A stretch of DNA of 64,000 bases from Fictibacillus solisalsi (GTDB taxonomy: Bacteria; Bacillota; Bacilli; Bacillales; Fictibacillaceae), in the NCBI RefSeq assembly GCF_900103485.1, contig NZ_FNHW01000001.1, positions 531,418 through 595,417 of the forward strand, read 5' to 3'. The position numbers and the translations under genes are program-made. The notes beneath the pieces are model-generated. The model saw only the letters and a list, made by a program, of their open reading frames with translations. It was not told where the DNA came from and did not search any database. Below, piece after piece: positions 1 to 8,338 of this stretch; positions within the stretch are counted from its first letter, which is position 1, and every line of letters starts with the position of its first letter.

Positions 1-803
1 GTGCAGGAAAAACAACGACAATACGGATGATGGTAGGATTGATGTCGTTAAGCAGCGGACAGATCCTGATCAAAGGAAAAAATATTGAAAGTCAGTACAA
101 ACAAGCCGTTTCAGAAGTTGGTGCAATTGTTGAAAACCCGGAAATGTACAAATTTCTGACAGGCTATCAGAACCTCATTCATTACAGTCGCATGGTTAAA
201 GGAGTAAGTAAGGGGAGAATCGCAGAAGTGATTGAACTCGTTGGCTTAACCAATAGAATACATGAAAAAGTAAAAACCTACTCCCTTGGAATGAGGCAGA
301 GACTCGGACTTGCTCAGGCTCTGCTGCATTCTCCATCGGTCCTTATTCTGGATGAACCGACAAACGGCCTGGATCCGGCCGGTATCCGGGAAATACGATA
401 TTATCTTCGGCAGCTGGCTGAAAAAGAGGGTATCGCAGTAATCGTTTCGAGCCATCTGCTCTCTGAAATGGAACTGATGTGTGACCGGATTGCCATTATT
501 CAGAACGGAAAGCTGATTGGTGTACAAAGCACAAAAGAGTTTGTCGAGAGCGGGACAGAAAGAAAGGTTCGTTTTCTCGTGGATGAGGTGGCGGCTGCAC
601 GGCATGCCGTCAGTCATCATATCAAGGCTGAACGGATGACACTCGGCAATGGGTTCATCGAAGCTGAGATGGAACGGGAGCTGATTCCTGAAGTAACCGC
701 AACTCTCGTTGTGGAAGGGGTAAAAGTTTACGGAATCTCAACTGAAACAAAAACACTTGAAGATAAATTCCTGGAAGTAACGGGAGGAAAAGAAATTGTC
801 TAA
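1..803 (+). CDS. ABC transporter ATP-binding protein (5' end outside window)
   Basis: This is the ATPase subunit of an ABC-2 type exporter, bound to the inner face of the membrane. The gene is cut by the left edge, and the readable frame begins inside the Walker A loop (AGKTTTIRMM). The signature YSLGMRQRLGLAQA, the Walker B region VLILDEPTNGLDP and a switch His (SSHLL) follow in order, so the ATPase core looks intact. The C-terminal part of about 90 residues is variable, as is usual in this family. It overlaps the permease gene by 8 bases, so the two form an operon and probably one transporter. The substrate cannot be read from sequence; relatives serve in bacitracin or lantibiotic resistance and in nutrient export. 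Confidence 0.93.
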   Translation, partial: AGKTTTIRMMVGLMSLSSGQILIKGKNIESQYKQAVSEVGAIVENPEMYKFLTGYQNLIHYSRMVKGVSKGRIAEVIELVGLTNRIHEKVKTYSLGMRQRLGLAQALLHSPSVLILDEPTNGLDPAGIREIRYYLRQLAEKEGIAVIVSSHLLSEMELMCDRIAIIQNGKLIGVQSTKEFVESGTERKVRFLVDEVAAARHAVSHHIKAERMTLGNGFIEAEMERELIPEVTATLVVEGVKVYGISTETKTLEDKFLEVTGGKEIV

Positions 804-1737
804 TTTTATTGGCTTGATCCGAAATGAAAATATGAAAATATACAGACGGATGGGAAATCTCATCATGATCGTTCTTCTGATTGGTTTCATTGGACTCACC
901 GGGATCCTCACCAAAACAGACAAAACAAAACCTGTGAGTGATAATTGGAAGCAGGAGCTGAAGGCAGAGAATGCTTCCATGCAAAAAGAGATTAAAAAAG
1001 AGCCGATGATGAAAAGCCATTATGAGAGGAATATCGCAATCAACGAATATAGGGTGACCCATGATATAAAGCCTATGGATGCCAAAAGCCAGTGGTCGTT
1101 TATCGGGGAGAGTCCTGATGCCATCCAGTTTATTTTGATTTTTACGATCATTGTGGCGGGTGGTATGGTTGCCAGTGAATTTTCATGGGGAACCATTAAG
1201 CTTCTCTTAATCCGGCCGGTCAGCAGAAGCACGATCCTAGCATCCAAATATGTTTCAACCTTGCTTTATGCTCTTCTTCTCATTGTAATTACGTTTGTAT
1301 TTTCCTGGTTATGGGGAGGCATCCTTTTTGGGTTTGAACTAGGCCCTGAGACTCATTTGAGTTATGCGGACGGAAAAGTGATTGAGGAAAACATGATAGG
1401 GCATATGTGGAAAGAATATGGATTTGCGAGCATTCTGTTGTTAATGATGGCAACCTTTGCTTTCATGATGTCCACCATCTTCCGCAACAGCTCGCTGGCT
1501 ATTGGTTTTTCCATCTTTTTATCAATGTCAGGCACCGTAGCGGTCCAGCTGTTGTCCAAGTATGATTGGGTGAAATATGTCCTGTTTGCCAACGTGGATT
1601 TAAAGCAATATTTTGATGGAACACCTTTTATAAAAGGAATGACCCTGAATTTTTCCTTGGCAGTGCTTGCGGTCTATTTTGTCCTGTTTGTAGCGCTTTC
1701 CTGGTTGGTATTCAAAAAAAGAGATGTTGCTGCATAA
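796..1737 (+). CDS. ABC-2 type transporter permease
   Basis: This 313-residue membrane partner of the preceding ATPase starts at TTG 796, preceded by GGGAGG at 782-787, and overlaps the ATPase stop. It has one N-terminal membrane segment (about residues 23-40), a charged outer loop to about residue 105, and five further hydrophobic segments (near 110, 155, 210, 240 and 285). This is the usual ABC-2 layout. The motif after the outer loop (ASEFSWGTIKLLLIRPVSR) is the typical ABC-2 coupling region. A strong hairpin terminator follows directly, so the operon ends here. Confidence 0.9.
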   Translation: MSNFIGLIRNENMKIYRRMGNLIMIVLLIGFIGLTGILTKTDKTKPVSDNWKQELKAENASMQKEIKKEPMMKSHYERNIAINEYRVTHDIKPMDAKSQWSFIGESPDAIQFILIFTIIVAGGMVASEFSWGTIKLLLIRPVSRSTILASKYVSTLLYALLLIVITFVFSWLWGGILFGFELGPETHLSYADGKVIEENMIGHMWKEYGFASILLLMMATFAFMMSTIFRNSSLAIGFSIFLSMSGTVAVQLLSKYDWVKYVLFANVDLKQYFDGTPFIKGMTLNFSLAVLAVYFVLFVALSWLVFKKRDVAA

Positions 1738-1744
1738 AGAAAAG

Positions 1745-1776
1745 GGAAGCTGGCAGATTGCCAGCTTCCTTTTTTT
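1745..1776. terminator. Intrinsic terminator after ABC exporter
   Basis: A perfect 10-bp stem (GGAAGCTGGC with its complement) and a 5-base loop are followed by seven T on the plus strand. It touches the stop codon of the minus-strand small gene, so it may end transcription from both sides. Confidence 0.85.
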
Positions 1777-1931
1777 CATTCTTCATCTTCCTCGTCTTTT
1801 ACGGCATCTTCTATTTTACGGGCATTACCCTTGGCATTTATCATTTCAAGAACCTCATTAAGTCCTGATTCCTCACTGACATTCTCTGTTTCCGGATGTT
1901 TAAGAATGTTTTCTTCCTTTTTATCTCCCAT
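1776..1931 (-). CDS. Small acidic hypothetical protein (51 aa)
   Basis: This short minus-strand frame begins with ATG at 1931 and has a near-ideal AGGAGG eight bases upstream. It encodes 51 residues beginning MGDKKEENIL and ending in a run of Asp and Glu (KDEEDEE). There is no membrane segment or recognisable domain. The protein is highly charged, which fits a small cytosolic or spore-associated protein. It lies just downstream of the glycosyltransferase gene on the same strand, and a shared hairpin closes it. I do not recognise a family; the call rests on the ribosome binding site and on composition. Confidence 0.55.
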   Translation of the reverse strand: MGDKKEENILKHPETENVSEESGLNEVLEMINAKGNARKIEDAVKDEEDEE

Positions 1932-1983
1932 GAAATAACCTCCTTTTCTTCGTGATACCCTCTACCTTCAAAGCCTACACCGG

Positions 1984-3015
1984 TTAAGAGAGCTTTCTGC
2001 TTGATCTCAGTCTGGTCCGCAGCGGGGTTTCTGATGTTCTTTTCTGTTGAAGTGCTGTGCGGTGGAGGCCGCTTTCAATACAATAACGCGGCCTTTTCTT
2101 CACTTCTTTAAATACTTTTCCCACGTATTCACCAATGAGCCCGATTGCCATCAGCTGCAGCCCGCCGATCAGCCAGAGGGAGAGGACAATGGATGTCCAT
2201 CCGGGAACCGTGTATCCGTTCATTTTTTGAAAAAGGGCGAAGAGTCCCGCAGCGGCACTGATGAAAAAAAACAAAAAGCCGCAAGTGGTAAGAAAACGGA
2301 TCGGCTTGACACTGAAGGATGTTATGCCATCAAATGCAAAAGCAAGCATTTTACCGATAGGATACTTCGATTCTCCTGCTGCCCTTTCTTTTCGATCATA
2401 ATAGACTTGGGCAGAAGGAAAGCCGATAAGAGGAACAATGCCCCTCAGAAAAAAATTCCTTTCATCGTAGCGTTCAAGTTCCTTGAGGGCTCGCGTACTG
2501 AGGAGACGGAAATCCGCATGGTTGTAGATGAGTTCAACGCCCAATTTACCCATCAGCTTATAGAAAACTTGTGCCGTCTGTCGTTTGAACATTGTATCAC
2601 TTTTGCGCTGGCTCCGGATCCCGTAAACGACATCATAGCCTTCGCGGAACTTCAGGATAAATTGGCGGATGACCTCCACATCATCCTGCAGGTCGGCATC
2701 AATGGAAATAATACAATCCGAAAAATTTTTGGCCTGATCCATTCCCGCAAGCAGTGCGTTTTGATGGCCTGCATTCTTTGCCAGCTTGACCCCGCTGACA
2801 TGCCGGTTGGTTTTATGCATGGTGGAGATGAGCTCCCATGTTTGGTCCTGGCTGCCATCATCCACGAATAGGATGGTGCTTTCCATGGAGACCAGCGATT
2901 CCGATATCATACCCAAAAGGACGGCTGTTAGTTCCCGTGCGGTAATCATAAGCACTTCTTCTTCGTTGTAGCATGGAACGACGATGGCAAGGACCGGGGG
3001 TTTATTTTTCTGCAT
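1984..3015 (-). CDS. Family 2 glycosyltransferase, DPM1-like, membrane bound
   Basis: This 343-residue enzyme probably moves a sugar from a nucleotide sugar to a polyprenyl phosphate at the inner membrane face. The GT-A fold is visible: AIVVPCYNEEEV near residue 10, DDGSQDQTW near 52, and the metal-binding region SIDADLQDD near 100. Two hydrophobic segments at about residues 235-260 and 270-295 anchor the C-terminus. This matches the CsbB/YkcC type of Bacillus, where such enzymes glycosylate cell wall polymers. The last 35 residues are basic and look disordered. No flippase or acceptor gene is adjacent, so the substrate is unknown. Confidence 0.88.
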   Translation of the reverse strand: MQKNKPPVLAIVVPCYNEEEVLMITARELTAVLLGMISESLVSMESTILFVDDGSQDQTWELISTMHKTNRHVSGVKLAKNAGHQNALLAGMDQAKNFSDCIISIDADLQDDVEVIRQFILKFREGYDVVYGIRSQRKSDTMFKRQTAQVFYKLMGKLGVELIYNHADFRLLSTRALKELERYDERNFFLRGIVPLIGFPSAQVYYDRKERAAGESKYPIGKMLAFAFDGITSFSVKPIRFLTTCGFLFFFISAAAGLFALFQKMNGYTVPGWTSIVLSLWLIGGLQLMAIGLIGEYVGKVFKEVKKRPRYCIESGLHRTALQQKRTSETPLRTRLRSSRKLS

Positions 3016-3047
3016 GTGTCATTTCTTCCTTCCTCCAAGCGGCGGGG

Positions 3048-3311
3048 TTATTCATAACGGGTAGCTTCAATGGCGTTCGTGGTTTCTTGAAGATGGCGAA
3101 GGTGTTCACGGGCATGAAACAGCATTTGGGCCTGTTCTTTTGATAATCCATCCGTTTCACGCATTTGCTGCACCCTTCCATGGGCTTGTTCGAGAAGTTG
3201 TTTGGCCTGCTGGAATTCTGAGGGATTGTTGCTTCCCTGTGCTTCTTCGATGGCTTTTCTCGCATTTTCCACACTTTCTAACGCACGGGTGTACAGGTGT
3301 TGATCCTCCAT
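3048..3311 (-). CDS. Small helical protein, possibly DUF2524 (YtzC-like)
   Basis: This 87-residue protein begins at ATG 3311. It is rich in Glu, Gln and Ala and almost entirely predicted helix, with heptad-like spacing through ARKAIEEAQ and QLLEQAHGRVQQM. It has no membrane segment and no cysteine. Length and helical pattern recall the DUF2524 family (YtzC) of bacilli, but I assign this from general resemblance only. It sits upstream of the glycosyltransferase on the same strand with a 32-base gap, so co-transcription is possible. The function is unknown. Confidence 0.6.
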   Translation of the reverse strand: MEDQHLYTRALESVENARKAIEEAQGSNNPSEFQQAKQLLEQAHGRVQQMRETDGLSKEQAQMLFHAREHLRHLQETTNAIEATRYE

Positions 3312-3465
3312 TTACACTTGGCTCCTTTTCTTCTTTATTATTAACATGCGTTTTGGAGAAATTTGTTATTCGTTCTTTCCCGATTTCCTCTTCAAAAAAG
3401 GTCGTACAACCTTCTTGGCTTGAATAGACTTGTACTAATTCAAAAAAAACAGGTGGAGGGCTGAA

Positions 3466-4092
3466 GTGGGAATTTTGATAAAATATATGCTCTTGGGACT
3501 ATCATTGGCTGCACCAATCGGACCGATTAACGCTGCTCAAATGGATAAGGGCATCCGCAGCGGGTTTTGGCACGCTTGGATGGTAGGACTGGGTGCTACC
3601 ACCGCAGATGCCATTTATATGGCATTGGTTTATATGGGGCTGGTTCATTTTTTGGAAGCGCCGATGATTAAAGCCTTTCTATGGTTGTTTGGGTGTTTTG
3701 TTCTGATCTATACCGGGATTGAGAGTTTCAGAAGTTCGGCAGTAATGGTGCTTTCAAAAAAAACGGAACAGGAAAAAATGAGAAAATGCTTTTTGTCCGG
3801 TTTTTTTATGTCATTGACCAATCCGCTTACCATCCTGTTTTGGTTGGGGATATATGGATCTGTCCTGGCGGAAACCGCTGCCGTTTCTCAAACAAAGCAG
3901 CTCATTCTGTATAGTTCAGCTATTTTTGGCGGCATTTTACTATGGGACTTTGCGATGGCGCTGGTTGCCAGCAGCTTTCGCCGGTTTCTTGCCGATACAC
4001 TGCTGACCATGATCTCCCGGCTATCAGGTATATCATTAATTGGTTTTGGTCTTTATTTTGGATATGAGGCATTTAAGTTTCTATGGAGGTAA
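3466..4092 (+). CDS. LysE family translocator
   Basis: This 208-residue inner membrane exporter is of the LysE/RhtB type, which moves amino acids or related small molecules outward. It starts at GTG 3466 with GGTGGAGGG just upstream. The N-terminal family motif AAPIGPINAAQ is present near residue 15, and about six hydrophobic segments span the protein. A second family feature, SLTNPLTILFW, sits near residue 115. The gene is monocistronic by spacing. The substrate cannot be predicted. Confidence 0.9.
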   Translation: MGILIKYMLLGLSLAAPIGPINAAQMDKGIRSGFWHAWMVGLGATTADAIYMALVYMGLVHFLEAPMIKAFLWLFGCFVLIYTGIESFRSSAVMVLSKKTEQEKMRKCFLSGFFMSLTNPLTILFWLGIYGSVLAETAAVSQTKQLILYSSAIFGGILLWDFAMALVASSFRRFLADTLLTMISRLSGISLIGFGLYFGYEAFKFLWR

Positions 4093-4192
4093 TACGTTAC
4101 CAATAAACCATTTGTGAAAGTATGAAGCATCTGAGAAAATGAAAGAAATGCTGATGAGGTGCTTTGGTGCAGTGGGAGGAGTGGTGCAGCCG

Positions 4193-4486
4193 ATGAAATT
4201 GTATAAGTGGATCTGCTATTTGCTTGCCGTGTTTAATGTTGCGGATGCGTTTTTAACGTTCAGGCTGCTCGAACGGGGAGGAAACGAGTTAAACCCGATT
4301 ATGAGGCTTCTCTATCATTTTCACCCATTGGCTTTTTTGGGAGTAAAACTTTTATTCTCGATCCTTGTCATTCTTTTGTCTTTTCTGCCGCTGCGCGGCA
4401 AGTACAGCATCTTTGTGTATCTTGCTTTCAGTGCCTATCTGCTTTTAATGGGATGGCACATTTATATACTGGTTTTTCTTTCATAG
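4193..4486 (+). CDS. Small membrane protein, DUF5658-like
   Basis: I place the start at ATG 4193 because GGGAGGAG lies 11 bases upstream; an in-frame ATG at 4139 has no such site. The product has 97 residues and three membrane segments (about residues 5-25, 45-65 and 72-92). The motif ADAFLTFRLLERGGNELNP is typical of the small DUF5658 membrane family found in many bacteria. The function is unknown. It converges on nrnB across a large inverted repeat. Confidence 0.7.
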   Translation: MKLYKWICYLLAVFNVADAFLTFRLLERGGNELNPIMRLLYHFHPLAFLGVKLLFSILVILLSFLPLRGKYSIFVYLAFSAYLLLMGWHIYILVFLS

Positions 4487-4496
4487 CAACAAAACA

Positions 4497-4573
4497 GCGC
4501 ACCAGCTGTGAACTGCCGCTTAATTTTAGAGTGTGCCTAAAATTAGGGGGGCAGTTCACAATTGCCGGTGCGC
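4497..4573. repeat. Long segmented inverted repeat between convergent genes
   Basis: Three nested complementary arms pair across this stretch: GCGCACC (4497-4503) with 4567-4573, TGTGAACTGCC (4507-4517) with 4550-4560, and TAATTTTA (4521-4528) with 4538-4545. Together they make a hairpin of about 26 pairs with small bulges and a 9-base loop. There is no clean T run on either side, so it is an unusual bidirectional terminator or another structural element. Confidence 0.7.
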
Positions 4574-4581
4574 GTATATTT

Positions 4582-5850
4582 TTATGCTTTGTTGAGATGG
4601 GAACGGAAACGATCCAGCATTTCACTGTAGTTTGCCGATGTCTCTTCAAATGGTGTATGAAGCCGGTTGCTTATATATTCGACTGCTTTGTCGTCATTCA
4701 AAAGCCATGAACTGTATTGCCGTTTCACGTAGTTTTCGGCCGATTGAAAATCAGAAAAAGTTTCTGAAGCCGGTTGATGATGGTGAATAAGTTTCCAATG
4801 TTGATCGCTGTCCTTGAAAACGATCGTCGTCTCTTTTTTATGATTAATGAAAATGATTCCTTTTTCATTTTCTTTAACATTTTGTTCATTGTCATGGGCG
4901 TCGGGCCGTCTTGGCGGGATTTCAAAAGCAGGGAGAACAAATCGCTGAAATCCTTCCGGAGAAAGTGTGCATCCTGAAGCTTTAGGATGTCCGCCTCCTC
5001 CAAATTGCGCTGCATATTTGGATACATCCACATGGTCATAAATGGTACGGAATCCTGCTCTTTTGCCCCCGATGTTCAAGATCACGATTAGATCCAGATG
5101 AGGATTTTCACGATTCAATTCATTCCCCAGCTCCGAGTGATGGCTTTCTGCATGAACGATGCCAATTCGGTAAGGCTCGCTCCCGGTTTCGTAAACTGAA
5201 TCCCATGTTTCTGCCATTTGCCTCTGCTTTTTCTTGATATACGCTTTCCTGCTGTCCTCCTCAAGCTGAAGAATGGTTTCTTCGGTTTGTGAAAAACGGA
5301 AGTGTTCTTCTGTTTTCAAACGCTCAATCATATTCTTTTCGAACTGTCCTTGAGGAAGAAGGAAAAACAAGTCGTTCAGACGCTTGGCATCCTCGTTTTC
5401 ATTTTCAAACCATTCCCAGGTGTCATACTGTCTGACGAGTTCAACAAATTCTTTTAACGCCCCGACGTCTTTCAGAAGTCCCTTTTCAATAAAATGTTCA
5501 TAAAGAAGGGAAGTGGCTGAGGTAAGCTTACCGTCATCCTTTTTTGCTTCAACAAAGCCCCACTCATAGCCGTTAAAGTGGTCGGCCGTAACATGGTGGT
5601 CGATCAGCTGGATTTCCCGTCCATCTTCAAATTCTTCTTCCAGCTGGCGGGCTACCTCGTCATTTACTGCGATATCCGTTATGTAAACAGGAGTATTCTT
5701 GTGTTGTTCCAGTTGTATATAATCGGCCACACGACGATTGATGTTTTCGTGTGAACAGTAGAAAGTCTCTACGTTTTCCTCTCCGAGTGCAAGCATTGCA
5801 ACAATGCCGCAGGATTTTCCATCCAGGTCATTATGTGAAAAAAGTTTCAT
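4582..5850 (-). CDS. nrnB: DHH phosphoesterase, nanoRNase NrnB type
   Basis: This 422-residue cytoplasmic enzyme of the DHH family degrades very short RNA (2-5 nt) to mononucleotides in Bacillus. Metal ligands are visible: HNDLDG at residues 6-11, Asp59 in YITDI, and the DHH triad at 84-86. The C-terminal DHHA1 domain carries the glycine-rich substrate loop QFGGGGHPKASG near residue 285. Length and motif spacing match B. subtilis NrnB (formerly YngD) rather than the shorter NrnA. A C-terminal extension of about 100 residues is charged and helical. The start at ATG 5850 is preceded by AAGGAGG. Confidence 0.85.
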   Translation of the reverse strand: MKLFSHNDLDGKSCGIVAMLALGEENVETFYCSHENINRRVADYIQLEQHKNTPVYITDIAVNDEVARQLEEEFEDGREIQLIDHHVTADHFNGYEWGFVEAKKDDGKLTSATSLLYEHFIEKGLLKDVGALKEFVELVRQYDTWEWFENENEDAKRLNDLFFLLPQGQFEKNMIERLKTEEHFRFSQTEETILQLEEDSRKAYIKKKQRQMAETWDSVYETGSEPYRIGIVHAESHHSELGNELNRENPHLDLIVILNIGGKRAGFRTIYDHVDVSKYAAQFGGGGHPKASGCTLSPEGFQRFVLPAFEIPPRRPDAHDNEQNVKENEKGIIFINHKKETTIVFKDSDQHWKLIHHHQPASETFSDFQSAENYVKRQYSSWLLNDDKAVEYISNRLHTPFEETSANYSEMLDRFRSHLNKA

Positions 5851-5987
5851 TTCACAAACGCCTCCTTTCTATTTTCCTATTCAATAGTATAGGCACGGGG
5901 CCTTTCTTTCAACCCAAAAAGGAATTTTCAGAAGATAGCCGAATACAAGTAGAACAGCTTATATTATTGCTTGAAAGGAAAGAAAAC

Positions 5988-6826
5988 ATGCAGTCATTAA
6001 CCAATCGTGCCCGTCAAATGGCAGAGGTCTACCAAAAAAACAAAAAAATCGCAGGTGTTTTACTTGCCGGATCGGTTTCAAGAGGATGGGATGACAGCCA
6101 TTCTGACATTGAGCTTCATATTTTTTGGAAGAAACCGCCGGAAGACAGAGAGCGCCATCAACCCATTGAAGAGGTAAACGGTGAGATCATTGATTTTCAC
6201 CCATACGAAGAGGAAGAGTGGGCGGAAACGTATCTTGTCAATGGCGTAAAATTCGAAATCAGCAGCTTTCTTGTAAGTACCATTCAGGAAGTTCTTCAGC
6301 AGGTTGTTCGACAGGCGAATACAAACTATGATTTTCAATGTCTGGCTGCTTCTTTTAAAGATGGAAAGATTCTTTTTGAGGAAGAAGGAACGCTGTCTGC
6401 GTTAAAAGAAGAAGTGACGGCTTACCCGGCAGCGCTGTCTGAGAATATGATTATCGAAAATCTTGAATTGGGAAGCCGGTGGAACAACCGCAATGCCCTG
6501 TTGTCTCGCAAAGATTGGCTCATGTATATGATTTATTGGCCACAGTTCAAAAACGAATGCTCGGCATTTTGTTTGGTTTGAATGGCATGTATGTCCATCA
6601 TCCTGCATTCAAATGGCTGAAGCAGAGCATAGATGAAATGAATATCGTGCCTGATCAATTAAATGAAAGATTCACATCGATTCTTACAGACAACCCGGAG
6701 GAAAGTTTGTCTACTCTTGAAGGAGTTGTGGAGGAGGTGTTTGCCCTGGTCCAGAGGCACTACCCTCATCTGCCTGTAACAGAGAGAAGAAAACAGGCTG
6801 CATTTACAAGACCGCAGCGTCCTTGA
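5988..6826 (+). pseudogene. Nucleotidyltransferase-domain gene broken by a frameshift
   Basis: The frame opens at ATG 5988 after an AAAGGA site. It carries a nucleotidyltransferase core: LLAGSVSRGW near residue 25, followed by DSHSDIELHIFW, the two-Asp metal motif of the aminoglycoside adenylyltransferase-like superfamily. After codon TAT at 6525-6527 the sense continues only in another frame (DLLATVQKRMLGILFGLN and onward) and stops at 6826. Restoring one base between 6527 and 6528 joins both halves into one protein of about 279 residues. Uncorrected, the first frame ends at 6581. This is either a real pseudogene or a sequencing error. The substrate is unknown. Confidence 0.75.
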
Positions 6827-6912
6827 CGTTCCTGTAACTAATTACCTATTTGAACAGAATTGTACGATCTAATTTCCTTATGTGCCATTATTTAGCATGA
6901 ACCTAAATTCTC

Positions 6913-6957
6913 ATTTTTCTGAAAATTATTGTTTTTATCTACTAAGGGTGCTACAAT
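6913..6957 (+). promoter_or_regulatory. SigA-type promoter with CodY-like box for the subtilisin gene
   Basis: Positions 6913-6927 match the CodY consensus AATTTTCWGAAAATT at 14 of 15 bases. Immediately after lie TTGTTT (6929-6934), a 17-base spacer and TACAAT (6952-6957), a good SigA promoter. The box abuts the -35 element, which fits repression when branched-chain amino acids and GTP are plentiful, as known for B. subtilis ispA. Confidence 0.7.
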
Positions 6958-7064
6958 CAATGCAAACACCTATTCCCCTTTCTTTAAACCTATCATTTGG
7001 GAAAAAGGCGGTTTAAAAAATCTTTACCTGTTTTACCATCATCTTTTTAAGGGAGGAAGGACGA

Positions 7065-8039
7065 ATGAGTCAAGTTCATTTAATTCCTTTTAAGTTAGAA
7101 GAAGTTGTACAGACAGCCGGTGAAGAAATTCCGTACGGTATTCAAATGATCAATGCTCCTGCTGCATGGGAGCAGGAATACAAGGGGAAGGATGTGGTCG
7201 TCGCTGTTCTTGATACAGGCTGCGATGTAAACCATCCGGACTTGAAAGACCGGATTATTGGAGGAAGAAATTTTACGAGTGATGATCCTGAGGACTATTT
7301 GGATGGTCACTATCATGGAACACATGTAGCAGGAACGATTGCCGCAACTCTGAACAATAAGCTAGGAGTTGCAGGTGTAGCGCCTGAAGCAAAGCTTTTG
7401 ATTCTCAGAGTTCTTGGAAAGGACGGAAGCGGTAGCTACCAGGGAATTATTGATGCCATCAACTATGCTGTTGAATGGCGTGGAGACAATGGCGAAAGAG
7501 TCCGAGTCATTTCCATGTCCCTTGGCGGACCGGACGATATTCCCGAAATGCATGAAGCCATCAAGAATGCCACTCAAAACAATGTTATGGTCGTCTGCGC
7601 AGCGGGCAACGAAGGCGATGATAATGAACGCACTGATGAGCAAGCCTATCCAGGGTATTATAAAGAAGTAGTCCAAGTCGGTGCGGTAGATGAACAAAAG
7701 CATCTGGCAAAGTTTTCAAATACAAATGATGAGATCGATCTGGTAGCCCCGGGAGTCAATATCCTTTCTACCTATCCTGGTGAAAAGTACGCCAAGCTCT
7801 CAGGTACATCCATGGCTACACCTCACGTTTCCGGTGCCGTGGCTGTCCTCATCCTGAAAGAGGAAGCAGAATTCGGCCGGGAGCTGACGGATCCCGAAAT
7901 TTATGCCCAGCTTTGTAAGAATACCCAAACGATTGGCCTGACGAAAAAAGGAGAGGGAAACGGGTTGCTTTACTTCAAAATGGGTGAAAGAAACGGATCC
8001 GGCAACAAAAAAGAAGAAACAGCAACCGTTCAAAAGTAA
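7065..8039 (+). CDS. ispA: Intracellular subtilisin-family serine protease
   Basis: This 324-residue S8 peptidase lacks a secretion signal. The N-terminus carries the LIPF motif (residues 6-9), the short inhibitory extension of intracellular subtilisins that is removed on activation. The catalytic triad is Asp50 (LDTG), His84 (HGTHVAG) and Ser249 (GTSMATPH), with oxyanion Asn182. It differs from secreted subtilisins by the missing signal and long propeptide. It probably degrades cytosolic protein in stationary phase. The upstream CodY-like box supports nutrient control. The GGGAGGAAGG site before ATG 7065 is strong. Confidence 0.93.
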   Translation: MSQVHLIPFKLEEVVQTAGEEIPYGIQMINAPAAWEQEYKGKDVVVAVLDTGCDVNHPDLKDRIIGGRNFTSDDPEDYLDGHYHGTHVAGTIAATLNNKLGVAGVAPEAKLLILRVLGKDGSGSYQGIIDAINYAVEWRGDNGERVRVISMSLGGPDDIPEMHEAIKNATQNNVMVVCAAGNEGDDNERTDEQAYPGYYKEVVQVGAVDEQKHLAKFSNTNDEIDLVAPGVNILSTYPGEKYAKLSGTSMATPHVSGAVAVLILKEEAEFGRELTDPEIYAQLCKNTQTIGLTKKGEGNGLLYFKMGERNGSGNKKEETATVQK

Positions 8040-8073
8040 GGCGGCTCCCAATTTTTTAGAGGGGATGTTGATC

Positions 8074-8211
8074 ATGGCGGTTTATCATGTACTGTCCTTA
8101 ATGATTGGCTTTGCCACGCTGACACTAAAACTGGTGGAGGAGCGAAACCGCAGACTTAGAAAAACATCACTTCCTTCCAAGAAGGAACAACCCAAACGAA
8201 AAAAAGCCTGA
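8074..8211 (+). CDS. Putative holin-like / type I toxin small membrane protein (45 aa)
   Basis: The start is ATG 8074, nine bases after GAGGGG; an in-frame ATG at 8065 abuts that site and is unlikely. The 45-residue product opens MAVYHVLSLMIGFATL, very like the N-terminus of the TxpA/BsrG group and the Hol_Tox family (MxVYxxLxLMIxFxxL). One membrane segment of about 20 residues is followed by a strongly basic tail (KKEQPKRKKA). A strong terminator lies ten bases downstream, as in compact type I toxin genes. An antisense transcript may overlap it. Toxicity is inferred from resemblance only. Confidence 0.55.
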   Translation: MAVYHVLSLMIGFATLTLKLVEERNRRLRKTSLPSKKEQPKRKKA

Positions 8212-8212
8212 C

Positions 8213-8338
8213 ATTAAAAGAAAGCTGTTTCTCACAAGAGAATCAGCTTTTTTGTTTTTATTTTGCTGAGCCAGGCTGCCTGCTAAACCAGCTTTTATAA
8301 ACAAAGATTTCATATCCAATCCTCCAAATCTCGTAATC
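8213..8338 (-). other. Possible antisense RNA or small gene against the toxin 3' end
   Basis: On the minus strand an extended -10 (TGG-TATCAT, plus coordinates about 8345-8353) would start RNA near 8338. It is followed by GGAGG (8325-8321) and ATG at 8313, opening a 48-codon frame MKSLFIKAGLAGS that runs antisense through the toxin terminator to 8170. RNA could instead stop at the hairpin near 8215, giving a short antitoxin-like transcript. No good -35 is present, so this is tentative. Confidence 0.25.
8221..8253. terminator. Intrinsic terminator after the small toxin-like gene
   Basis: AAAGCTG-TTCTC pairs with GAGAA-CAGCTTT around an ACAA loop, with one T/T mismatch, and runs into six T on the plus strand. 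The minus strand also has a T-rich flank. Confidence 0.8.

Noticed and set aside
2047-2871. Long open frame opposite the glycosyltransferase gene
   Set aside because: It lies fully antisense to a gene with clear family motifs, and its product has no recognisable feature; a compositional shadow.
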